Source of the DNA: VFJJ01 sp031362415
GTDB taxonomy: Bacteria; Actinomycetota; Acidimicrobiia; IMCC26256; VFJJ01
DNA: 64,000 nucleotides
Reading direction: 5' to 3'
Assembly (NCBI GenBank): GCA_031362415.1
Contig: JANLSK010000078.1
Span: forward strand, 59,047-123,046
Made by a program: the position numbers and the translations under genes. Numbering within the stretch: position 1 is the first letter of the stretch; every line of letters starts with the position of its first letter. Of the stretch, positions 26,804-35,580 are shown piece by piece. The notes beneath the pieces were generated by a model. The model saw only the letters and a list, made by a program, of their open reading frames with translations, was not told the DNA's origin and did no database searches.

Positions 26804-26853
26804 GAGCAATGTTCACAACGACGTCAAAGACCGTGTCCAACTGACCACTGCTC
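26804..26853. repeat. 50-bp element with terminal inverted repeats, copy 1
   Basis: GAGCAATGTTCA at the left and TGACCACTGCTC at the right are imperfect 12-bp inverted ends. The reverse complement of 55934-55983 aligns over all 50 bases without gaps, with 7 differences. It sits between convergent genes and looks like a miniature non-autonomous or REP-like element. Confidence 0.75.
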
Positions 26854-26898
26854 AAGATCGGGCGGTCGCGGCCCAGGTCACTCCTGGGGCCCCGGGGC

Positions 26899-27873
26899 TC
26901 AGCGCTCTTCGCGGAAGTACGGGATGGCCAGGGCGCCGGGCGCGGCGGTGGCGCGGGTGCGCCGTCCCAGGCGCGCAAGACCGGCCGGGGTGAGGATGGC
27001 GATGAGCGTCACGAGGTAGGGCAGCATCGACAGGAGGAAGGCCAGATCGCTGGCGCCCAGGAACGGCAGGTCCCAGCCCCGGGCCTGGGCCGTGAAGTCG
27101 AGCGAGATCATGGCGCCGAACAGGAGTGCGCCCACCACCACCCGGAACGGTCTCCAGGCGGCGAAGATCACCACGGCCAGCGCCACCCATCCTCGGCCGC
27201 GGGCGATGTCGGGCGACCACGAACGGGTCAACGTCAGCACGAGATAGGCCCCGCCGCACCCCGAGATCGCCGCGCCCAGAATCGTGTACCACAGGCGCAT
27301 CCCGAGCACGTTCACGCCCACGGCATCGGCCGCGGCCGGGTTCTCGCCGACGGCGCGCACGTTCATCCCATGGCGCGTGCGAAAGTACAAGAACCACAAG
27401 GCGGCAGGGACCACGAGATACGCGACGTACACGATGGCGTAGTGCCGGAACACAGCCTCACCGATCTGCCCGACACCACCGAGGCCGAACGGGCTCTCCT
27501 CGGTGAACTTGGTGCGGTACAACGAGCCGTTGCGATTCGTGCCCAACTGGTTGGCCAGACCGACGCCACCCAGCGCCAGGGCCAGCCCGGCCAGCACCTG
27601 GTTGGTCCGGAAGATCACCACGGCGACAGCGAAGATCGCGCCGAGGACCGCCGCAGCCAGCACACCGATGCCGAGACACAACCAGGGACTGGCGATACCC
27701 CACTCGGTGGCGGCGATCACGGTGTAGACCGCCCCGATGCCGATGAGGCCTTCCTGGCCCAGGTTCAACACGCCGACCCGTTCGGTCACCATCGCCCCGG
27801 TGGCCGAGAACACCACGACGGTGCTGGCCGGAATGGCGACGCTGATGATGCTCAAGAACGCGTTGTCGATCAT
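26899..27873 (-). CDS. Nucleoside ABC transporter permease (second)
   Basis: A 324-residue integral membrane protein of the BMP-dependent, NupQ/YufQ-type permease family, with many hydrophobic helices (for example AVFRHYAIVYVAYLVVPAAL) and the LNLGQEGLIGIGA signature near the N-terminus. Its ATG overlaps the stop of the other permease gene (ATGA). It forms half of the membrane channel of the purine/nucleoside importer encoded by this operon. Confidence 0.85.
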   Translation of the reverse strand: MIDNAFLSIISVAIPASTVVVFSATGAMVTERVGVLNLGQEGLIGIGAVYTVIAATEWGIASPWLCLGIGVLAAAVLGAIFAVAVVIFRTNQVLAGLALALGGVGLANQLGTNRNGSLYRTKFTEESPFGLGGVGQIGEAVFRHYAIVYVAYLVVPAALWFLYFRTRHGMNVRAVGENPAAADAVGVNVLGMRLWYTILGAAISGCGGAYLVLTLTRSWSPDIARGRGWVALAVVIFAAWRPFRVVVGALLFGAMISLDFTAQARGWDLPFLGASDLAFLLSMLPYLVTLIAILTPAGLARLGRRTRATAAPGALAIPYFREER

Positions 27874-28946
27874 CGGGCGGCCTCGGTGGCGGGGTCGTAG
27901 CGCTCCCGCACCATCCGATAGCGGGCCGCGACCTCACCGATGGCTATGCCGAGGAGGATCGCTCCGTAGATGGCGAGGATGATGTAGGTCGACAGGCCCT
28001 TGGCCTGCAAGGTGATCCCGGCGTGGAGCATCGACGCGATGAAGAGGCCGCCCACGAGGAGCCCGATGAACGAGCCCCCGGCGAGCGCAGCAACGATGAA
28101 CCCCGACAGGCCGTAGTTGGTGGAGATTCCGCCGTTGAGGCGGAACGCATAGCCGCTCAGGTGGATCATCCCCGAGAGCCCGGCGATGGCCCCGGTGCAG
28201 AGCATCACCAGCACGATGCGGACGGGAACGTTGATGCCGGCGAACGCGGCCGCCCGAGGGTTCCCGCCGATCGTGTCGATCTCGAAGCCCCAGGTGCTCG
28301 ATCGGAACACCCACCACAGCACGGCGGTGAGCACGAGCGGGGCGATGAACCCGATGTGCAGGAAGTCGAGCCCGGGAAAGACCGGAAGGTTCGCCGATAC
28401 CGGCGGCGCCGACTGCACGACCGCCGACTTCGTGTCACGCCAGAAACCCAACGTCGCCCAGAGGACCAACTGGAGCGCCACGAAGTTCAAGAGCAGGGTC
28501 GTGATGATCTCGTTCACACCCCAGTAGGCCCGAGCCAGAGCCGGGATGAGGATCCATGCCGCACCGGCCGCCGCGCCCACCAGTGCCATGACGAGGAGCA
28601 CGAGCGGGTCGGGCCCGGCCCAGTGGATGCCGACCCCGGTGGCCGCCCAGGCTCCCATGAGGAACTGGCCGTCGGCGCCGATGTTCCAGATCTTCATCCG
28701 CAGCGAGAGCGCCACGGCGAGGCCGTTCAGGAGGATCGGTGTCGCGTAGATCGCCGTCTCCTCGAGCCCACGCTGAGAGCCGAAATTGGCATCGAGGGCG
28801 TCGCCGAGGAGCGTGAACGGGTTGCGGGACGTGATGAGCAACACCAACCCCGCAACGAGGATTCCGGCGACCGCGCCGAGAACCCGAAAGGCCGCCGATC
28901 GACGTGCGTCGCTGGTGGCGCGACGTTCGAGGCGAATGGTGTTCAC
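27870..28946 (-). CDS. Nucleoside ABC transporter permease (first)
   Basis: A 358-residue permease (NupP/YufP type) with about eight hydrophobic segments. It carries the NIGADGQFLMGAW motif, matching the branched-chain/nucleoside permease family where LNLGAEG or NIGAEGQ marks the coupling region. It starts at GTG 28946, overlapping the ATPase stop by 4 bp, and its stop overlaps the next permease. The tight packing indicates fixed stoichiometry of the importer. Confidence 0.85.
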   Translation of the reverse strand: MNTIRLERRATSDARRSAAFRVLGAVAGILVAGLVLLITSRNPFTLLGDALDANFGSQRGLEETAIYATPILLNGLAVALSLRMKIWNIGADGQFLMGAWAATGVGIHWAGPDPLVLLVMALVGAAAGAAWILIPALARAYWGVNEIITTLLLNFVALQLVLWATLGFWRDTKSAVVQSAPPVSANLPVFPGLDFLHIGFIAPLVLTAVLWWVFRSSTWGFEIDTIGGNPRAAAFAGINVPVRIVLVMLCTGAIAGLSGMIHLSGYAFRLNGGISTNYGLSGFIVAALAGGSFIGLLVGGLFIASMLHAGITLQAKGLSTYIILAIYGAILLGIAIGEVAARYRMVRERYDPATEAAR

Positions 28947-30481
28947 GGCGCGACGGCCTCCTCGGCGTGCCCGCCCATGAGGAGGCCGATGCGGGCCCGG
29001 TCGGCGTCGCCACGATCGAACATTCCCATGATCCGACCTTCGTACATGACGGCGATCCGGTCGCTCATGAGCAGCACCTCGTCGAGGTCGTCGGAGATGA
29101 GCAGCACCCCGGCACCGTCGTCGCGTCGAGCGATGAGCGCCGACTGCACCTCCTGTGTCGCCAGCACGTCGAGCCCCCGGGTGGGATGTGCGGCAACGAG
29201 CAGCCGTTGGCCCACCAACGCCTCCCGGTGCGCCACGAGACGCTGCTGGTTGCCTCCCGACATCTGGCCGGCCGGCGTGTGCACCGAACGGGTCTGGACC
29301 CTCGCCGCAGCCACCAGGCGTTCGGCGAAGCGCACCACGGCGGTGCGCTTGAGCTGCTTGCCGGCCGACAGCTCGTCGGTGCGGTAGTGGCGCAGCACCG
29401 CGTTGTCCTTCACCGGGGCCGACGACACCATCCCGACTCCGATGCGATCCTCGGGAATGTGCCCGACACCGGCCGCGGTGATGTTGCGAACGGAGGCGTT
29501 CGTGAGGTCGACCGTCTCAACCACGACGGTTCCGGTCTCCGCTGGGCGCAAGCCGGTGATCACCTCGGCCAGCTCTGTCTGGCCGTTGCCCGACACGCCC
29601 GCGACACCCACGATCTCGCCACCGCGAACGACGAGATCGCACTGGCTGAGCGCGATCAACCCCCGGGAGTTGCGAGCACTCACGCCATGGAGCTCGAGGA
29701 CCGCAGCGCCGTCGATACGTCGGTGGGTCACGTCGAGCTCGCGCTCCTCGCCGGTCATGAGGCGGGCCAGCTCCCGAGCGGTCGCCCCAGCCGTGTCGCG
29801 CGTCACGACGTGCCGGCCTCCCCGCAACACGGTGATGCGGTCGGAGACATCGAGCACCTCGTTGAGCTTGTGGCTGATGAACACCACGGTGCGGCCGCCG
29901 GCCACGAGTTGGCGCATGACCCCGAACAGGTCGTGGGCCTCCTGCGCGGTGAGCACGGCGGTGGGCTCGTCGAGGATCAACACGCGCGCGCCGCGTGAGA
30001 GCACGCGGAGGATCTCGACCCGCTGCTGCTCGCCCACCGAGAGCTGCCAGATCTTGGCTGTCGGATCGACGTGCAGACCCAGCTCGTCCATGAGCGCTTG
30101 GGCCCGGCCCACCAAAATCTTCTCGGTCACCAGACGGGGCGTCTGCGGTGAACCCAGGTGCAGGTTCTCGGCCACCGACATGGGGGCGACCAGCCGGAAA
30201 TGCTGATGCACCATGCCGATCCCGGCGGCGATGGCCTGGGCCGGGTTGCGAAACTGGTGCTCGACCCCGTCGACGACCACCCGGCCAGCATCGGCCCGGT
30301 AGATACCGGCGATGATGTTCGACAGCGTGGTCTTCCCCGCGCCGTTCTCACCCAGGAGCGCGTGCACCTCACCCCACGCCAGCGTGAGGTCGACGCCGTC
30401 GAGGGCGAGGGCACCACCAAAGGACTTGGTGATGCCGCTCGCCTCGACGGCATTCTGTGCTCCAGGAGCCTCCGCGTTCAC
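28943..30481 (-). CDS. Nucleoside ABC transporter ATP-binding protein
   Basis: A 512-residue protein with two ABC cassettes. The first has Walker A LGENGAGKTTL, signature LSVGEQQRVEIL and Walker B RVLILDEPTAVL. The second has a degenerate Walker A (GVSGNGQTELAE) and signature MSGGNQQRLV, as in sugar and nucleoside importers of the RbsA/NupO type. It powers the two permeases downstream. The second Walker B region reads LLVAAHPTRGLD, with Ala-His at the usual Glu position. Confidence 0.9.
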   Translation of the reverse strand: MNAEAPGAQNAVEASGITKSFGGALALDGVDLTLAWGEVHALLGENGAGKTTLSNIIAGIYRADAGRVVVDGVEHQFRNPAQAIAAGIGMVHQHFRLVAPMSVAENLHLGSPQTPRLVTEKILVGRAQALMDELGLHVDPTAKIWQLSVGEQQRVEILRVLSRGARVLILDEPTAVLTAQEAHDLFGVMRQLVAGGRTVVFISHKLNEVLDVSDRITVLRGGRHVVTRDTAGATARELARLMTGEERELDVTHRRIDGAAVLELHGVSARNSRGLIALSQCDLVVRGGEIVGVAGVSGNGQTELAEVITGLRPAETGTVVVETVDLTNASVRNITAAGVGHIPEDRIGVGMVSSAPVKDNAVLRHYRTDELSAGKQLKRTAVVRFAERLVAAARVQTRSVHTPAGQMSGGNQQRLVAHREALVGQRLLVAAHPTRGLDVLATQEVQSALIARRDDGAGVLLISDDLDEVLLMSDRIAVMYEGRIMGMFDRGDADRARIGLLMGGHAEEAVAP

Positions 30482-30520
30482 GATGAGGGGGTGATCGTCG
30501 GGTCGGCTGGGCAGTCTCGG

Positions 30521-31756
30521 TCAGTCCAGCCCGGTCACACCATCGACGGCGAAGTTGACGGCATAAGCCTGCTGCGACGTCCAGACCTCTCCGGCGGCGA
30601 TGCGCTCGACACCCTTGTTGTCGGAGATCGGGCCCACGTAGACGCCGCCGGCTGCGTCGAGCGCCGTCTTGGCCTCGGCCACTGCGTCTTGTACGTCCTG
30701 GGGCACCTCGTCGCCCCAGGCCCCGAGCGGGCAGTCGAGCAGCGTCGCCTCGGTGCCGGCCGTCCACGTACCGTCGAGCACGGCCTGGAGCTGCTGGGTG
30801 TAATACGGGCCCCAGGCCGACAGGTCGAAGTTGTTGACGTACTTGGTGGGAGCGGCCGAGCGGAAGTCGAGGTTCCAGTACCCGGTCCATACCCCGGCCT
30901 CTTCGGCGATCTGCAAGAACGTGGGCTCGTCCATGACCCCGAACAGGAACTCGACACCGTCGGCGAGCAGCGCCTCGGCCGCCTGGGCCGCCTTCACCGG
31001 GTCGAAGAACGTGCTGACGAGAACCACGTTGACGGTGGCCTCGGGGTTCACCGACCGGGCCCCGAGCAGCAGGCCGTTGGCGTCGTTGTACCCGGTGGCG
31101 CTGGGGAAGGCCCCGATGTAGCCGATCTTGCCGCTGGGGGCGAGCAGGCCGGCAGCCACACCGAGCAGGTAGGCGGGAATCTCGTGCGCCATGTAGTAGG
31201 CGCCGAGGTTTTCGGTGAACACGTGGCCGTTGCACTCGAGGAACTTCACGTCGGTGTTCTCGGCCGCGACGACGTGCAGCAGGTCGACGTACTCGGTGTT
31301 GGCCACGATCAGGTTGTTGCCGGCCGCTGCGAGGTCGCGGAACACCTGGGTGGTCTCGGCGCCGAAGCCGACGTTGGGGGTGAAGTCGGTGGTCGCCTTG
31401 CCCTCGAGGCCCTCCTCGGCCTCCTTCCGGCCGTCGTCGTGGGTCTGGGTCCACCCGTTGTCGTCGGGGGGTCCGATGTAGACCCAGTGCGCCTGCACCG
31501 CATCAAGCGGGGTACCACCCGTGGCCGGGGTCGTAGCCGCTGCCGTAGCCGCTGCCGTGGTATCGGTGGCCGGTGCCGTGGTGTCGGGCGTAGCAGCGCC
31601 ACCGTCGTCGTCATCGTCGCCGCAGGCAGCGAGCACGCCACCGCCGAGGACGACGCCGGCGGCACCGATGCCTCCCATCTTCATCATGCGCCTGCGGCTG
31701 ATCTGGCTTTCGGCCAGACGCTCCAGGTCGGTCATCGGACGGTCCTGCTCTGCCAT
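30521..31756 (-). CDS. BMP-family nucleoside-binding lipoprotein
   Basis: A 411-residue exported lipoprotein. The N-terminus has SRRRMMKMGGIGAAG (Tat-like RR) and a lipobox LAAC followed by Asp-rich and Thr/Ala-rich linker. The periplasmic-binding fold then shows VYIGPPDDNGWTQTHDDGR, which is typical of BMP (basic membrane protein) nucleoside binders, and KIGYIGAFPSATGYNDANG. AAGGGGA precedes the ATG. It is the first gene of the transporter operon and delivers nucleosides to the importer. Confidence 0.9.
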   Translation of the reverse strand: MAEQDRPMTDLERLAESQISRRRMMKMGGIGAAGVVLGGGVLAACGDDDDDGGAATPDTTAPATDTTAAATAAATTPATGGTPLDAVQAHWVYIGPPDDNGWTQTHDDGRKEAEEGLEGKATTDFTPNVGFGAETTQVFRDLAAAGNNLIVANTEYVDLLHVVAAENTDVKFLECNGHVFTENLGAYYMAHEIPAYLLGVAAGLLAPSGKIGYIGAFPSATGYNDANGLLLGARSVNPEATVNVVLVSTFFDPVKAAQAAEALLADGVEFLFGVMDEPTFLQIAEEAGVWTGYWNLDFRSAAPTKYVNNFDLSAWGPYYTQQLQAVLDGTWTAGTEATLLDCPLGAWGDEVPQDVQDAVAEAKTALDAAGGVYVGPISDNKGVERIAAGEVWTSQQAYAVNFAVDGVTGLD

Positions 31757-31835
31757 TGTGGTCCCCTTGGTTGTGGTTGATCGTCTCTCTCAGGACGAGC
31801 CGGTGGTGTGAAGCGATCGTGGTCGGACGACCAGC

Positions 31836-32861
31836 TCAGGCGTCAAGTTGTGCGGCCAGGGCGTCGAAGTCGGCGGCGTAGGACGTGCGCCACGCGGCCT
31901 TGGTGGAGTCGTCGACCCAGCAGCCGTCGATGCCGTTCAGCATGAACCGACGGAAATCGGCCGGGCCGAAGCCCATGTGCTCGGCCGCCAGCACGAAGTC
32001 TTTCGACGGGTTGGTCTTGAACATCGGCGGATCGTCGCAGTCGAGCATCAGCTTGATGCCCCGAGCGGCCATGGTCTTGATGGGGTGGTTGGCCAGATCG
32101 TCGCCGAAGTACACCCAGGCCGTCGACACGGGCGTGCAGGTGAAGACGACCTCCTCGTCGACGCAGCGCTGCATGATCGCCTCGCTCTCGATCACGTGGT
32201 AGCCGTGGTCGATGCGCTCGCAGCCGAGCAGATCGAGGCAGGTCTCGATGTTGCGTGGCGGGGCATCTTCGGAAGCATGGGCGGTGAGGCGGAACCCGTT
32301 GGCGGCAGCGGTTCTGTACGCCTTCCAGAACCGCTCGGGCGGGAACTCGCCCTCCGCGTAGTCCATCCCGATGCCGATCACCTCGTCGCGGCGGTGATCG
32401 GAGATGGTCTCCACCATCGTCATGGCCAGCTCGGGGTTCTCCATGCGGTTGACCGCGGCGATCAGGCGACACTCGATGCCGTGGTCGTTCTCGGCGTCGC
32501 GGATCCCGTCGATCAGCCCGTCGACAGCCGTGGGGTACGGCACGCCGGCGGCCATGTGCGTGGTGGGGTTGAAGAACATCTCGCGGTAGCGCACGTTGTG
32601 CTCGGCCGCTTCGGCGAGCGTCTCGTAGGCGATGCGGCGGAAGTCGTCGCGGTCGACGATCGCCAGTGCGCTGTTGTCGTACATGTGGAGGAACTTGTAG
32701 ATGTCGGGATAGTCGTAGAGGTCTTCGGGCTCATTGAAGTCGGGCAGCGCCACCCCGTGCTTCTTCGCCAGGTCGACGACAGTCGCCGCCTGGATCGATC
32801 CCATGAGGTGAAGGTGCAGGCTCACCTTGGGAATCGCCTTGAGAAAGCTCGCCATGTCCAC
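31836..32861 (-). CDS. Adenosine deaminase family protein, divergent
   Basis: A 341-residue TIM-barrel amidohydrolase. Zinc and catalytic blocks: LHLHLMGS (H-x-H), AHASEDAP (Glu as in H-A-G-E), ERIDHGYHV and DCDDPP. Compared with the second copy at 32951-34000, the CPTSN block is replaced by CTPVSTAW and HAGE by HASE, so the substrate pocket is altered. It may act on a related purine nucleoside or aminodeoxyfutalosine-like substrate (inference). GTG 32861 is preferred because GGGGGG lies 5 nt ahead. It lies upstream of the transporter operon on the same strand. Confidence 0.85.
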   Translation of the reverse strand: MDMASFLKAIPKVSLHLHLMGSIQAATVVDLAKKHGVALPDFNEPEDLYDYPDIYKFLHMYDNSALAIVDRDDFRRIAYETLAEAAEHNVRYREMFFNPTTHMAAGVPYPTAVDGLIDGIRDAENDHGIECRLIAAVNRMENPELAMTMVETISDHRRDEVIGIGMDYAEGEFPPERFWKAYRTAAANGFRLTAHASEDAPPRNIETCLDLLGCERIDHGYHVIESEAIMQRCVDEEVVFTCTPVSTAWVYFGDDLANHPIKTMAARGIKLMLDCDDPPMFKTNPSKDFVLAAEHMGFGPADFRRFMLNGIDGCWVDDSTKAAWRTSYAADFDALAAQLDA

Positions 32862-32950
32862 GACAACCCCCCAGTCCCGTGACGTGTGATCGGGAACCTA
32901 CCACCGGCGCACCGCAGAGAGCCGGCCTGAACGTGCCCCGCTCAGCCGGC

Positions 32951-34000
32951 TCAGGGCGCCCGTTGCGGACAGCCCATCGCGGCGCGCAGCCCGTCGAACT
33001 CCAGCAGGAAGCGCCGACGCAGCGCAGCCTTCTCGTCGGCCGGCGCCCACGACGCGTCGATACCGTCGAGGCTGATCGCCTCCATGTCTTCCAGCGAGTA
33101 GCCGTACGCGCGAGCCACGGCCACATATTCGTCGGCGATGTCGAAGCCCATCATCCCCGGGTCGTCTGAGTTGACGGTCGCCAGCACGCCGGCGGCGCGT
33201 TGACGGGCGAACGGGTGCGACGCGATGTCGGGCACGACGTTGGCGATCATCACGTTCGACGTGGGGCACACCGTGAGCGGGATGCGGCGCTCGGCGATCT
33301 CGTCCGTGAGGGCCGGGTCGTCGAGCAGACGGAAGCCGTGATCGACGCGCTCGCAGCCGAGCTCCCGCACGGCGATGGCGATGTTGTCGGCCGGCCCGTC
33401 CTCGCCGGCGTGGATCGTTCGCCGCAGACCTCGCCGGCCGGCGTACTCGAAGGCGGGCTTGAAGGCGGAATGGTCTATGCCGCGCTCGACGGAGTCGGCG
33501 CCCATCCCCACGAGCAGGTCGCGGTCTCCGACGGACCCGGCGAACTCCGCCATCTCCAGCGCATGGGCCGGCCCGGTCGGCTTGTCGAAGTCGAGGATCA
33601 TGCGGGCGTTGAGATCGAGGTCGGCCCGAGCGTCGAGCAGGCCGGCGCGGACCCCGTCCCACACCGTCTCGACCGGTACCCCGAGGCGGATCACGAAGCC
33701 GGGCGAGAAGAACATCTCCCGGTAGCGCACCCCGGCAGCGGCGCCATCCTCCAATGCCTCGTAGGTGATGCGGCGGAAGTCGTCGGCCGTGCGGAGGCTG
33801 GCGCAGATCACGTCGTAGATCGACAGGAATTGGTTCAGGCTGCTGAAGCGGTACAGGTCGGCCGGGTCGTCGGCCGGGAAGGCCGCACCGTTCTGGTCCG
33901 CCAGCTCCTTGATGGTGGCCGCCCGGGCTGCGCCCTCCACGTGGCAGTGCAACTCGACTTTGGGGAGACGACGGAGGTGGGCGTCGGTCGCTGCAGTCAT
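32951..34000 (-). CDS. add: Adenosine deaminase
   Basis: A 349-residue enzyme with all classical adenosine deaminase blocks: VELHCHVEGA, TIHAGEDGP (catalytic Glu), CERVDHGFRL, LTVCPTSNVMI and NSDDPGMMG. It hydrolyses adenosine and deoxyadenosine to inosines. It is 89 bp upstream of the divergent paralogue and points the same way, so they are probably one transcription unit with the importer genes beyond. Confidence 0.9.
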   Translation of the reverse strand: MTAATDAHLRRLPKVELHCHVEGAARAATIKELADQNGAAFPADDPADLYRFSSLNQFLSIYDVICASLRTADDFRRITYEALEDGAAAGVRYREMFFSPGFVIRLGVPVETVWDGVRAGLLDARADLDLNARMILDFDKPTGPAHALEMAEFAGSVGDRDLLVGMGADSVERGIDHSAFKPAFEYAGRRGLRRTIHAGEDGPADNIAIAVRELGCERVDHGFRLLDDPALTDEIAERRIPLTVCPTSNVMIANVVPDIASHPFARQRAAGVLATVNSDDPGMMGFDIADEYVAVARAYGYSLEDMEAISLDGIDASWAPADEKAALRRRFLLEFDGLRAAMGCPQRAP

Positions 34001-34120
34001 TGCTGGCTCTCGCTTCCCACGCCGGCCATGCTGGCGGCGCTGGTCGACAGATCAGGGTCGGCCGTGTTACGAGATTGTTGCGGCTCGACCGACCGAGAGC
34101 CAACCCAGCAGGAGTCAGCG

Positions 34121-35503
34121 ATGGAAACACCCGACAGTGTCGACCTGCTCGTGGCCGGGGCCGATCTCGTGGCCACACTCGACGCTGAACGGCGTGAGAT
34201 CGCCGGCGGCTGGGTGGCCATCACCGACGGGTTCGTGGTGGGCGTGGGCCGGCCGGGAGAAGAACCGTCCGGTGCCCGGCGAACGGTCAGCGCCAATGGC
34301 TGTCTGGTGACGCCAGGGCTCGTGAACACCCACCACCACATCTACCAGAACCTCACCCGGGCCTTCGCTCCCGCGCTGCGCGGCAACCTGTTCCACTGGC
34401 TGCGCACGCTGTACCCCGTTTGGAGCCGCCTCGACGAGGAAGCCGCGTACGTTTCGGCCTGGATCGGCTTGGCCGAGCTGGCGCTGGGCGGATGCACCAC
34501 CACCACCGACCATCTCTACGTGCACCCTCGCGGTGGTGGCGATCTGATCTCAGCCGAGATCGCCGCTGCGCGCGAGGTGGGGCTGCGCTTCCACCCCACC
34601 CGGGGCTCGATGAGCCTGTCGGAGAAGGACGGTGGCCTCCCGCCCGACAGCGTCGTGCAGGACGACGACGAGATCCTGGCCGACTCCGAGCGTCTCGTTG
34701 GGTTGCACCACGACCGTTCGCACGGGGCCATGGTGCGGATCGCCCTGGCGCCGTGCTCGCCGTTCTCGGTGACGCCCCGGCTCATGAGCGCCACGGCCGA
34801 GCTGGCCGAACGGCTCGACGTGCGCCTGCACACCCACCTGGCCGAGGACCGCGACGAGGACACCTACTGCCAGGCCACCCTGGGCTGTCGTCCGCTCGAG
34901 CACTTCGAGGCCGTCGGCTGGGGAAGCGACCGGTCGTGGGTGGCCCACTGCGTGTACCCGAACGACGCCGAGATCGCCCGCCTGGGAGCGTGGGGGACGG
35001 GCGTCGCGCACTGCCCGAGCTCGAACCAGCTCATCGGCGCCGGGCTGGCGCCCATCCGGGAGATGCGCTCGGCCGGGGTGCCCGTCGGCATCGGCTGCGA
35101 CGGTTCGGCCTCTACCGACTGCGCGTCGCTGTGGCTCGAGACCCGAGGGGCACTGCTCCTGGCCCGCCTGCGGGAGGGGCCCGAGGCCATGGGCGCCAGA
35201 GACGCCTTGGAGATGGCAACGCTCGGCGGCGCGGCCTGCCTGGGACGGACGGCTGAGATCGGCGTGCTGGCTCCGGGGGCGGTCGGCGATCTCGTGGCCT
35301 GGCCGCTGGAGGGCATCGCCTTCGCCGGAGCACTCTCGGACCCCGTCGAGGCCTGGCTGCGCTGCGGCCCGACCGCAGCCCGCCACACCATCGTGCACGG
35401 CCGCTCCGTGGTTGCCGACGGCCAACTCACGCTCACCGGCGTCGAGGAGATGCTCGCCCGCCACCGCACGATCGCCACGGCCTGGCTCACCGCCACCCGC
35501 TGA
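34121..35503 (+). CDS. 8-oxoguanine deaminase-like amidohydrolase
   Basis: A 460-residue amidohydrolase from ATG 34121 (AGGAG 7 nt upstream). Metal-binding NTHHHIYQNLTRAF, HTHLAED, VAHCVYPND and GIGCDGSASTDC are present. The QNLTRAFAPALRGNLFHWL segment is characteristic of the 8-oxoguanine deaminase branch of the ATZ/TRZ family as I know it. The product would be urate. It is divergent from the deaminase genes over a 120-bp promoter region and ends at the second palindrome copy. Confidence 0.8.
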   Translation: METPDSVDLLVAGADLVATLDAERREIAGGWVAITDGFVVGVGRPGEEPSGARRTVSANGCLVTPGLVNTHHHIYQNLTRAFAPALRGNLFHWLRTLYPVWSRLDEEAAYVSAWIGLAELALGGCTTTTDHLYVHPRGGGDLISAEIAAAREVGLRFHPTRGSMSLSEKDGGLPPDSVVQDDDEILADSERLVGLHHDRSHGAMVRIALAPCSPFSVTPRLMSATAELAERLDVRLHTHLAEDRDEDTYCQATLGCRPLEHFEAVGWGSDRSWVAHCVYPNDAEIARLGAWGTGVAHCPSSNQLIGAGLAPIREMRSAGVPVGIGCDGSASTDCASLWLETRGALLLARLREGPEAMGARDALEMATLGGAACLGRTAEIGVLAPGAVGDLVAWPLEGIAFAGALSDPVEAWLRCGPTAARHTIVHGRSVVADGQLTLTGVEEMLARHRTIATAWLTATR

Positions 35504-35511
35504 CCCATCTC

Positions 35512-35559
35512 CAACTGTCAGCGTGGCGCCCCGTATCCGGGGTCTGACGCTGACAGTTG
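35512..35559. repeat. Palindromic repeat, copy 2 of the dispersed family
   Basis: Outer arms CAACTGTCAGCGT (35512-35524) and its complement (35547-35559) enclose an inner stem CCCCG/CGGGG with the loop TATC. Arms, loop and flanking CTCCA match copy 1 at 23934-23981, while the middle of the stem differs. Again it lies between convergent genes. Confidence 0.85.
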
Positions 35560-35580
35560 GGAGGGGTGGGCGTCTTCCGA

